DNA of 63,506 bases from Plectonema radiosum NIES-515 (GTDB lineage: Bacteria; Cyanobacteriota; Cyanobacteriia; Cyanobacteriales; Nostocaceae). Both the position numbers and the translations under genes were made by a program. The stretch covers positions 1 to 63,506 of the forward strand of contig NZ_JAOWRF010000231.1 of the NCBI RefSeq assembly GCF_025753815.1, written 5' to 3'. The notes under the pieces were generated by a model, which had not been told where the DNA came from, made no database searches, and saw nothing but the letters and a program-made list of their open reading frames with translations. Of this stretch, positions 26,112-34,387 are shown in pieces. Within the stretch, counting starts at the first letter, position 1; each line of letters starts with the position of its first letter.

Positions 26112-26630
26112 ATGAAATCAACCGAAGGAAAATCAAAGTATATGGCTAACTACATAGGTGGTTCTGGCAACGATATCTTAGCAGGTGGTGCTGGCGACGA
26201 TTACTTAGCAGGTAGTGGTGGCGACGATTTCTTAGCAGGTAATGCTGGCAACGATATCTTACTAGGTGGTGCTGGCAACGATACCTTAAGAGGTGGTGCT
26301 GGCAACGATACCTTAACAGGTGGTGCTGGCAACGATCAGTTCCAGTTCTTAAGTCGTGGGAACGAAGGTATAGATACCATCACTGATTTTACTCTTGGCG
26401 ATAAGCTCGTGTTTTTGGCTGGTGGTTTTGGTGGTGGTCTAACGGCAGGTACACTTTCAGCTTCTCGGTTCGTTCTGGGTAGTTCTGCAACAAATGCCAG
26501 TCAACGGTTTATCTATAACAACGGTAATTTGTTCTTTGATGTTGATGGTAATGGTAGTGCTGGACAACAGCTGATTGCTAATCTAAGTGGTAGTCCAACC
26601 CTGACATCCCAATCGTTCCAAATCCTTTAA
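26112..26630 (+). CDS. RTX calcium-binding repeat protein (copy 2)
   Basis: 172 residues: about six RTX nonapeptides (GGSGNDILAGGAGDDYLAG...) at 15-75, then the same C-terminal tail as copy 1 (DTITDFTLGDKLVF...[19 protein letters not shown]). The upstream 380 bp and the tail are conserved between the copies while the repeat block differs in number and DNA sequence, indicating repeat turnover after duplication. Alternative ATG at 26142 (MANYIGG). Likely secreted or surface-associated; role unknown. Confidence 0.87.
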   Translation: MKSTEGKSKYMANYIGGSGNDILAGGAGDDYLAGSGGDDFLAGNAGNDILLGGAGNDTLRGGAGNDTLTGGAGNDQFQFLSRGNEGIDTITDFTLGDKLVFLAGGFGGGLTAGTLSASRFVLGSSATNASQRFIYNNGNLFFDVDGNGSAGQQLIANLSGSPTLTSQSFQIL

Positions 26631-26854
26631 GTCCTAACTTTAGCCCTTTCAAGGTGAACATTTGTACTATGAAATAAATAATGTTTTTCACCCAATTTCG
26701 GTATTTTGGCGATTGCGATCGCTTAATTTACAGTCCAAAAATTTGGAGTTCAATCCATAATCTCTTTCTTCAATTGCAGCCGATGCTTGAAATGCGGTAA
26801 AAAATTGGATAGTACATATGCTCACGTTGAAAAGGCTAGCCCTAACTGATAACA

Positions 26855-26917
26855 CAATACCGTTGGTGTTAAGCCTCAAATCCTCTTAGAGACGTAGCAA
26901 TGCTACGTCTCTACATG
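26855..26917. mobile_element. Partial MITE-2 (left end only)
   Basis: CAATACCGTTGGTGTTAAGC followed by a GAGACGTAGCAATGCTACGT hairpin; no GTATTG right end is found before the hpnI gene. The 26631-26994 gap otherwise looks empty. Confidence 0.65.
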
Positions 26918-26994
26918 GATACAATTTTTACCACCAATTCCTTATTCGACTGCAAGATGTGAGCAAATTCCCTGGTTTGAACAGAGGTAAGAAG

Positions 26995-28188
26995 TCAATT
27001 TGGCACAACTTCTTCTGTCGTCAGAGCGATCGCTACTAGCTTTCCATCTTGAGTTAACTTCAATCGTCGTCCTCGCCATTCAATTGTGCTACCAAAAAAG
27101 CCATTACACCAAATCCCAAAGGTGATAAAATCGCGTAAAGGCACCAACCACAAAAATTTGCTTGCGACTGGATCTTTGAGACCCTTGACTCCAACGAACC
27201 ATGCCATAATTAATCTGACGCTTAAAGTTAAAAGCGCGATCGCCCAACCTAAATTTGACCCACCTGTAGCAATCAAGAATAATAAACTCATGACTGTACC
27301 CTGGGTAAAAATTAACCCCAAATAACCCCAAGGTCGAGAAACTCGCGTGCAGCAATTCCAGCGTGTCTGACGATGAATTAAATCAAGCAAATTTTCTGTA
27401 GCGATCGCATGATCAATAATATAATCAGAAAGGACTACTTTATAACCAACTTGTGTAGGTAAATAGCCAAGTTGAAAATCATCCGCTAGATAATCGGCTA
27501 TGGCGACAAATCCCCCAATCGCTTCTAAGACACTTTTACGAATAGCGATCGTTGGACCGAGGGCAAAGTTCATTCCTTCGAGCGACCTAGCGACTAAAAC
27601 ACTAGCATGGTACTCAGTCGATATCCCCACAGCTTCCAGAATAGCCACCCAACCGCGAACAAAGGGACGATATAAACACGTTACAACACCCACCCCAGAA
27701 TCGCCCATCGGCTGGATGACTCTTTGCAAATAATCTCGTCCAACGCGAACATCGCTATCTGCAAGCAACAACAGCGAATACTTAGCTTCAACCTCAGCGT
27801 TAGCTAAATTACTAACTTTTAAATTAGTGCCAATTGTGCGATCGCTTATAACGAGACTAATATCAACTTCTGGGAAATCTTCAATAATTTTCTTGACAAC
27901 TTGCACACTTTGGTCATTCCCATCCCGCACACCAAAGACGATTTGGTACTCCGGGTAATCTTGTTGACAGAACGAGGCAAAGTTTTCGTAAGTCTCGATA
28001 TCAAGACCGCAAATCGGCTTGAGAATAGTAATAGGTGGATGGAAATCGGGATCAACGATAGTTCGATGGGAAAAAAACTGAATTGCCGCATAAATCCCAT
28101 AGCAGTAATAGGAAATTCCCGCAAGGCACAGAATGAGCAATAGCAAGTTGATTCCCAAGGCGATCGCAACCAAATAATCTGATACCAT
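26995..28188 (-). CDS. hpnI: Hopanoid glycosyltransferase HpnI
   Basis: 397 residues of the GT2 ceramide-glucosyltransferase-like family. N-terminal membrane helix (LVAIALGINLLLLILCLAGI), then PPITILKPICGLDIETYENF, the D1/D2 region LLLLADSDVRV, YLADDFQLG and the RQTRW (Q/RxxRW) catalytic motif, followed by C-terminal membrane segments. HpnI adds N-acetylglucosamine to bacteriohopanetetrol in the route to BHT cyclitol ether, which fits the neighbouring hpnJ. The space to hpnJ (290 bp) is occupied by a duplicated 101-bp repeat. hpnK is not seen. Confidence 0.88.
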   Translation of the reverse strand: MVSDYLVAIALGINLLLLILCLAGISYYCYGIYAAIQFFSHRTIVDPDFHPPITILKPICGLDIETYENFASFCQQDYPEYQIVFGVRDGNDQSVQVVKKIIEDFPEVDISLVISDRTIGTNLKVSNLANAEVEAKYSLLLLADSDVRVGRDYLQRVIQPMGDSGVGVVTCLYRPFVRGWVAILEAVGISTEYHASVLVARSLEGMNFALGPTIAIRKSVLEAIGGFVAIADYLADDFQLGYLPTQVGYKVVLSDYIIDHAIATENLLDLIHRQTRWNCCTRVSRPWGYLGLIFTQGTVMSLLFLIATGGSNLGWAIALLTLSVRLIMAWFVGVKGLKDPVASKFLWLVPLRDFITFGIWCNGFFGSTIEWRGRRLKLTQDGKLVAIALTTEEVVPN

Positions 28189-28302
28189 TTTGTATTTGGG
28201 ATTTTAGACTTCTGCACATTAGCGCACATTCCGTCTAAATAATTACAGTCAGATTTATCCGACATCTTGCACCAATCCCAACAACCGCCTTAGAATGAAT
28301 TC

Positions 28303-28504
28303 TAAGGCTAATAGCGCACATTCCACGCTTTGTGGACTCAAACCCCTATTCAGTCGTCTAAAGACGACTTTAGCTATTAGCCAGGGACTTCAGTCCTTGG
28401 CACTAAGGCTAATAGCGCACATTCCACGCTTTGTGGACTCAAACCCCTATTCAGTCGTCTAAAGACGACTTTAGCTATTAGCCAGGGACTTCAGTCCTTG
28501 GCAC
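28303..28504. repeat. Two identical 101-bp tandem units of REP hairpins
   Basis: Units at 28303-28403 and 28404-28504 appear identical by eye. Each holds CCACGCTTTGTGG, GTCGTCTAAAGACGAC and CCAGGGACTTCAGTCCTTGG hairpins. The second unit extends into hpnJ and supplies its last codons and stop. Confidence 0.88.
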
Positions 28505-29947
28505 AATTGATTGCGTTTTCGCTGTTCCTTGACTGCGACGATCTCTTAAATAAGAGAAAAACTCACGTCCCTCACGCAGACGACGTATTAACATTTGAGG
28601 ATCAGTCAGCATTTCACCGACAATCGGGATGATGGCTTGAGGACGAAAATAAAAGCGACGATACATCCGTTCAACAGCATCTTCAATTTCCGCACCGGCA
28701 AGGTTTGGATATTGCAGTGTTGACATTTGAATCCCTGAATTAGCAACTAAGGAAGTGTCGCTAAACCAATTATTTTCCTGCGCTTGCTGATAAAGTTCTG
28801 TGCCAGGATAAGGAGCAGCTATGGAAACTTGAATTGTATGGGGACTAATATCGCAAGCAAAGCGAATCGTTTCTTCAATTGTTTGCTGATTTTCGTTGGG
28901 CAAACCAATGATAAATGTACCGTGTACGGTGATGCCGAGTTTACGGCAATTTTCCATAAACTTCCGGGCTACTTCCAGCTTAATGCCTTTCTTAATGCCG
29001 TCTAATATTTGCTGATTGCCGGATTCAAATCCGACTAATAGTAGACGCAAGCCGTTGTCACGCAGTTGTTTGAGAGTATCATAATCTAAGTTGGCGCGGG
29101 CGTTGCAACTCCAAGTGAGCTTGAGTCGCTTCATGTGTTCGCTGATAGCGATCGCTCGTTGTTTGTCAATTGTGAATGTATCGTCATCAAACATGTATTC
29201 CCGCACGCGATCGCCAAATATAGCTTTGGCTTCATCCATCTCCCGTCCAACTGCTTCCGGGCTTTTAGTGCGATACAAATGACCACCAATCGTCTGAGGC
29301 CAAAGGCAAAATGTGCATTTCGCCGGACAGCCGCGCCCAGTGTAAAATGAGATGTAGGGATGGAGCAGATAACCGATAAAATATTTTGTAATATCCAAAT
29401 CCCGTGCGTAAATCGGCAATACACTGGGCATAGAATCCCAATCGTGAATCAATGAGCGGTCTTCGTTGTGTAGTATATTACCGTTATTGTCGCGGTAGCT
29501 GAGACCCTTTATTTGCTCCCAAGAATTACCTTCTGCCAGTTCTTTACAGGTGTAGTCAAATTCGTGCCGACACACAAAGTCGATAATTGGATTTTCCCGT
29601 AGTGTTGGTTCTGGTAACACTGCTACGTGTGCTCCAATCAAGCCAATTTGTGCATCTGGGTTTTGCGCTTTAATTGCCTCAGCACACTTCACATCATTAG
29701 CCAGGGAAGGGGTGCTGGTGTGCATGATAATTAACTCGTAATCTAGGGCAATTTTCAGCACATCTTCGACAGTTTGACTGTGTGGGGGAGCATCTACAAG
29801 CTTGCTACCCGGTACGAGGGCAGCAGGTTGCGCTAGCCATGTAGGATACCAAAAGGAGGTAATTTCTCGCTTGGCTTGGTATCGGGAACCTGCACCACCG
29901 TCAAACCCATCGAATGAGGGAGGACTGAGGAATAGAGTTTTTTTCAC
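28478..29947 (-). CDS. hpnJ: Hopanoid radical SAM protein HpnJ (BHT cyclitol ether synthase)
   Basis: 489 residues from the GTG at 29947, chosen because AAAGGAGAG lies seven bases upstream and homologues begin KTLFLxPPSFDGFDGGAGSR. HpnJ contracts the sugar of glucosaminyl-BHT to the cyclitol. N-terminal B12-binding-like domain, then the radical SAM cluster CPAKCTFC (Cys 207/211/214), YMFDDDTFTID and LRLLLVGFESG. The C-terminal VPRTEVPG is encoded by a REP hairpin, so the native end has been replaced. Downstream of hpnP, same strand. Confidence 0.92.
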   Translation of the reverse strand: MKKTLFLSPPSFDGFDGGAGSRYQAKREITSFWYPTWLAQPAALVPGSKLVDAPPHSQTVEDVLKIALDYELIIMHTSTPSLANDVKCAEAIKAQNPDAQIGLIGAHVAVLPEPTLRENPIIDFVCRHEFDYTCKELAEGNSWEQIKGLSYRDNNGNILHNEDRSLIHDWDSMPSVLPIYARDLDITKYFIGYLLHPYISFYTGRGCPAKCTFCLWPQTIGGHLYRTKSPEAVGREMDEAKAIFGDRVREYMFDDDTFTIDKQRAIAISEHMKRLKLTWSCNARANLDYDTLKQLRDNGLRLLLVGFESGNQQILDGIKKGIKLEVARKFMENCRKLGITVHGTFIIGLPNENQQTIEETIRFACDISPHTIQVSIAAPYPGTELYQQAQENNWFSDTSLVANSGIQMSTLQYPNLAGAEIEDAVERMYRRFYFRPQAIIPIVGEMLTDPQMLIRRLREGREFFSYLRDRRSQGTAKTQSIVPRTEVPG

Positions 29948-30096
29948 TAATATCTCTCCTTTTTTCAAACTATTTTTTAAACGCACTCGTGAGCGGAGGT
30001 AAACGCAGCGAAAAGTGTGGTCATGTTCGTTACCCCCATGAACAACTTTTCAAGACAAAGTGACGCTGAGTCTTTGTGAGGAATATTATCAAGAAA

Positions 30097-31755
30097 CTAT
30101 ACCAGATTTGCTGGTTGAGGTTTACGTAATTTCTGAGAATAAAATGAGGCAGATTCTTCACCTCTGGTACACTCTTGGGCAAATTTAATGAGATGATGTC
30201 CGACTAATCCAACGTGAATCAGGTCTTCTATGTTACCTGATTTCAATGCTGGTTTTGCCATCTTCCAAAATGTTGAACGATAGTTACCAAAGACACCTAC
30301 TCGCAACAAAATATTGGTGAAATAAGTTAAACCTTTGCGGATATTTGCCCAAGAAGTGCGAGCGGGGCTGTTAGGAACTTTGATACGATTGGGGTAGGTA
30401 TGCACCATATTATAGGCAAACCGTTCATATAAAAATTCCGGTTCATATGCTGTGGAAATGCAACGTTGCCACATTTCCATCACTTGTTCGTAAGGCATTA
30501 AATACTCGATATTCGATTCCCTATTTTCATCAAAAACGAGTCTTTCTTCTTGTTCTAACCTGCGCCATAAAGGTGTTTTTGGTAATGCATGAAGCAGATT
30601 AATTGTCAATACAGGAATTTGGGAAATCCGAATAAATTCGATAATTTTGTCTGCGGTTTCTGGTGTATCTGTATCAAAGCCGATGATGATGCCGGATACA
30701 ACTTCCATCCCATAACTATTTAAAACTTTCACGGCTGACAAAATCGGCATACTCAAATTATGCGTTTTAGAAATAGCTTGCAGAGCGTCAGTTTCTGGCG
30801 TTTCAATTCCACAGAAAACTGTGCAAAAATAAGCTTCGCGCATCATTTCTAAAAGCTTGGGACTTTGAGCCAAATTCAGTGTGGCTTCACAAGCAAATTG
30901 CAGCGGATAGCCATTGCGCTTTTGCCAGTCTATCAGATGTGGTAATAACTTCATCGCGGCGCGGCGATCGCCTACAAAGTTATCATCGACAAAATACACC
31001 GATCCCGGATTCCCAGATTCCAACATCGTATCCAATTCGGCGATCACTTGTTCTGGAGTTTTCATCCGGGGATTGCTTCCATACAGTTCTGGAATATCAC
31101 AAAACTCGCAGCGATAAGGACAACCACTAGAAAATTGAACATTTGCTAAAAAATAATCATTGAGATTCAGCAAATGATAAGCTGGGGTAGGAAACTCGCT
31201 CAGAGGCAAACGTTCCTTAGTTTCAAAACGAATTTGCTCATTTGGGCGATCGCTCTTTTGGTCGAGATATGAAATCATGCGATCGCTTGCATCCCCCAAT
31301 TCACCCAGATGCAAAATGTCAAAATCCGGATAATATTCTGGACAACCAGAAACCGAAGGTCCCCCCACAACTGTGATTTTGCCTTCTTGATGGGCAAGTT
31401 CATTAATTTTATTAATATGTGGTCGCTGGATGTGCATTCCACTGACAATCACCACATCTGCCCACCGATAATCACTCTTGTTAGCTTCATTGATATTCTC
31501 ATCAATAAAGCGCACATTCCACTTTTCGGGTAAATAAGAAGCCACAATCAAAATACCTTGGGGTGGCATAAAAGCCTTAACATTACCCATCAGCGGGTAA
31601 GCATGATGAAAAGTACCAAAAGAGCGGCTGTACTTAGGAAATATACAGAGGATATTTCGATGATGCAAAGGAACGTAAGAAGTTCTTTTATTAGCAGCGG
31701 ATGACAATTCCCCTAGAGAAATTGGCTTTTCTTCATATTTAAGATTAACAGTCAT
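30097..31755 (-). CDS. hpnP: Hopanoid C-2 methylase HpnP (B12-binding radical SAM)
   Basis: 552 residues. N-terminal cobalamin-binding-like region (LCIFPKYSRSFGTFHHAYPL, KAFMPPQGILIVASYLPE, VVIVSGMHIQRPHIN), radical SAM cluster CPYRCEFC (Cys 212/216/219), YFVDDNFVGDRRAAMKLLPH, and FCGIETPETDAL; the C-terminal DUF4070 segment follows. The sequence matches my recollection of HpnP, which makes 2-methylhopanoids, rather than the C-3 methylase HpnR. First gene of the hpnP-hpnJ-hpnI string. It starts 380 bp from the divergent ABC transporter. Confidence 0.9.
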   Translation of the reverse strand: MTVNLKYEEKPISLGELSSAANKRTSYVPLHHRNILCIFPKYSRSFGTFHHAYPLMGNVKAFMPPQGILIVASYLPEKWNVRFIDENINEANKSDYRWADVVIVSGMHIQRPHINKINELAHQEGKITVVGGPSVSGCPEYYPDFDILHLGELGDASDRMISYLDQKSDRPNEQIRFETKERLPLSEFPTPAYHLLNLNDYFLANVQFSSGCPYRCEFCDIPELYGSNPRMKTPEQVIAELDTMLESGNPGSVYFVDDNFVGDRRAAMKLLPHLIDWQKRNGYPLQFACEATLNLAQSPKLLEMMREAYFCTVFCGIETPETDALQAISKTHNLSMPILSAVKVLNSYGMEVVSGIIIGFDTDTPETADKIIEFIRISQIPVLTINLLHALPKTPLWRRLEQEERLVFDENRESNIEYLMPYEQVMEMWQRCISTAYEPEFLYERFAYNMVHTYPNRIKVPNSPARTSWANIRKGLTYFTNILLRVGVFGNYRSTFWKMAKPALKSGNIEDLIHVGLVGHHLIKFAQECTRGEESASFYSQKLRKPQPANLV

Positions 31756-32134
31756 ACCAATTTTAGATTTGAGATTTGGGATTGGAGACGTTGATGCTTA
31801 GGCAATCTTAATACAACGGCAGCATAAATTCATCACGAAAATCTGAAAGAAAACTCTGCGAAACGAGTGCGCTAACCTTAGCGCTCCTCTGCGTTGAAAA
31901 AAGCTACTAATCATTACATTATAGTACTTAGCAACTTCCCACTTGCTGTATTCAATTTGCACTCTATTACCCCTTTCCGACAATATAGAACCAATCAAGG
32001 TAACATTTATTAACGTTGGGTAAATAAAGACAAATTAATATAACTTTAGATAGATGCATTTTTATATAACAAACTAAAATAACTTATTGCTGCCTTGGTG
32101 GTTCGTTAGCGAAATAAATTGGCAAATAATCGAG

Positions 32135-33757
32135 ATGAATTTGATTTCCTTCCTTCTGCGTTCTTCTTGGGGAATGGTAGCGATCGCCATCAGCACCGGT
32201 TTACTGAGCGGAGGTAGCAGTGCTAGCCTGATTGCCTTAATTAGCCGTGCTACTAGTAATGATGCCACATCACGCCTCAGTGCGATCGCCTGGGGTTTCG
32301 TTGGACTGGCAACGGTTGCTTTAACTACCAGTATCATTTCCCAAATAATGCTGATTCGCTTATCTGAAAATGCCGTTTTACAATTACGGATGAGTTTGAG
32401 TCGTCAACTTCTGGCATCTGAGTTGAATCATCTAGAAAAGTTAGGAAATCCCCGATTATTAGCAACCCTCACCGAGGATGTTCAAGCAGTTGCCAATGCT
32501 GTTCAGAAGCTTCCTTTTTTCTGCGTTGATATTGCCATAGTTTTAGGTTGCTTGCTATACATAACTTGGCTTTCGTGGCAAGTATTGCTGATGGTAGTGG
32601 TATTTTCAATTTTAGCGATCGCTAGTTGTCAGTGGTTGTTACAAAGAGGGAGACATTTTCTTAGTCTAGCGCGTGACGATCAAGATTTGCTTTTTTTACA
32701 TTTGGGAACCATCACCCAAGGAATCAAAGAACTCAAATTGCACTATAATCGGCGTCAAGTCTTTCTTACCCAACAACTCGAATCAACAGCTACCACATTT
32801 CGTAACCATAATATTCGCGGTTTGACTTTTTTTGCCACAACTTCGAGTTGGGGGAGACTGCTGTTTTTTTTCTCAATAGGTTTTATCCTGTTTGCGCTTC
32901 CCAATCTTTTTCCCATCAGTCCGCAAACACTATCTGGCTACATCTTGACTTTCACATATTTGATGTTGCCAATGGAAAATATCATCAACAACCTGCCTTT
33001 ATTAAGCAAAGCCAGCATTGCTTTACAAAAGATAGAATCTCTTGGTTTATTGTTGAATAATCAAGCGGAAATGTCAACAGTTCCACCTGCAATTAAATCT
33101 GATTGGCACAACTTACAAATTGTGGATGTTACCCACACTTTCCGCACAGACACCGAAGACAGCAACTTTATTCTCGGTCCAATTAATCTGACATTTTATC
33201 CGCAAGAATTAGTGTTTATTGTTGGTGGTAATGGTAGCGGTAAATCGACTTTAGCCAAACTCATCACCGGACTTTACATCCCAGAATCCGGCGAAGTTGT
33301 TTTAGATAAAGAGTTAATTAACGAACAGAATCGAGAGTGGTATCGGCAACATTTTTCTGTCGTGTTCTCTGACTTTTATTTATTCGACACCCTTTTAGGG
33401 TTAGAAAATATTCACCTCGATATTCAAGCGCAAGAATATTTGAAGTTATTGCAACTCGATCACAAAGTTAAAATTGAAAATGGCAAACTTTCTACCACAA
33501 ATCTTTCTCAAGGACAGCGTAAAAGACTAGCTTTGCTCACAGCATACTTGGAAGATCGACCCATTTATCTGTTTGATGAATGGGCAGCCGACCAAGACCC
33601 AGTTTTCAAAGATATATTTTACACCCAACTGTTACAAAATTTGCGGGATAGAGGCAAAACAGTATTAGTAATTAGCCACGACGATCGCTATTTTCATCTA
33701 GGAGACCGAATCATCAAACTCGACTACGGTAAGGTAGAGTACGATAAGCCGTGTTGA
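32135..33757 (+). CDS. Cyclic-peptide-export-type ABC transporter (SyrD/PvdE family)
   Basis: 540 residues from the ATG at 32135 (MNLISFLLRSSWG); a TTG at 32087 adds 16 residues. One polypeptide fuses six predicted membrane helices (residues about 5-290) to an ATPase: Walker A GGNGSGKSTLAK, signature LSQGQRKRLAL (in place of LSGGQ), Walker B IYLFDEWAADQDP and H-loop VISHDD. This half-size exporter family moves siderophores or nonribosomal peptides, but no NRPS lies nearby. The 31756-32134 gap has no gene; a fragmentary repeat is present around 31855-31900. Confidence 0.88.
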   Translation: MNLISFLLRSSWGMVAIAISTGLLSGGSSASLIALISRATSNDATSRLSAIAWGFVGLATVALTTSIISQIMLIRLSENAVLQLRMSLSRQLLASELNHLEKLGNPRLLATLTEDVQAVANAVQKLPFFCVDIAIVLGCLLYITWLSWQVLLMVVVFSILAIASCQWLLQRGRHFLSLARDDQDLLFLHLGTITQGIKELKLHYNRRQVFLTQQLESTATTFRNHNIRGLTFFATTSSWGRLLFFFSIGFILFALPNLFPISPQTLSGYILTFTYLMLPMENIINNLPLLSKASIALQKIESLGLLLNNQAEMSTVPPAIKSDWHNLQIVDVTHTFRTDTEDSNFILGPINLTFYPQELVFIVGGNGSGKSTLAKLITGLYIPESGEVVLDKELINEQNREWYRQHFSVVFSDFYLFDTLLGLENIHLDIQAQEYLKLLQLDHKVKIENGKLSTTNLSQGQRKRLALLTAYLEDRPIYLFDEWAADQDPVFKDIFYTQLLQNLRDRGKTVLVISHDDRYFHLGDRIIKLDYGKVEYDKPC

Positions 33758-33961
33758 GAATTCCCAGGCTAATTTAGGGGTTGTTCCGAGATACAGCAGA
33801 TTTCACGTAAATGAAGTACATATATAAAACCCAAATCCTTGTAGAGACTACCAAGTGCTACGTCTTTCTACATGTATTTGATTAGAGTTATAGGCTGTTG
33901 TAAATATAATTATCTGGTTAATTCGAGCAGATGCAGAATCAGAAAATTTCATCCCTATATT

Positions 33962-34053
33962 ATGCATCTCCATAAAAGACGTAGAGACGTAGCACATGCA
34001 ACGTCTCTACAAAGGTTTTGGGCAACGCATAATAAACATAGCGGTCGATGTCT
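33962..34053. mobile_element. MITE-1 copy (92 bp)
   Basis: ATGCATCTCC...CGATGTCT flanked by ATT (33959-33961 and 34054-34056), with a GTAGAGACGTAG.../CGTCTCTAC core and reverse-strand GGGCAACGCATAAT. Another GTAGAGAC hairpin lies at 33841-33871. The rest of 33758-34387 is AT-rich without a gene. Confidence 0.75.
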
Positions 34054-34110
34054 ATTATGCATCGCTCTTGATTTCTATTTAGCTGTTCTATTTTTCAATT
34101 GCATATCAGA

Positions 34111-34130
34111 TTAACAATACATTAACGATT
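34111..34130 (+). promoter_or_regulatory. Candidate Pho box upstream of phoX
   Basis: TTAACAATACATTAACGATT contains two TTAAC half-sites with an 11-bp period, the spacing of cyanobacterial PhoB (SphR) boxes. It is about 260 bp upstream of phoX. Only two half-sites are clear, so this is tentative. Confidence 0.35.
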
Positions 34131-34387
34131 AGATAAGTAATGGTAAAAATTAGGTATTTTCCTAGTGAGTAAGTTAGAGAATATGTTTAGAGATGATATA
34201 TTTAAAAGTCGAATAAAGTATTCAAGGAACATAAACTATCCTTAATCTTGCTCCTGTATATTTGTTTTTTAAATGCAGATTAATTACCATATCTGGCAGT
34301 ATATCTGCTAGTAAAAATTGACATTATTGATAGCAAAAATGGTTTTTAGGCTAATGATTCTATCTATTCCGATTAAGAGGCAATTCC

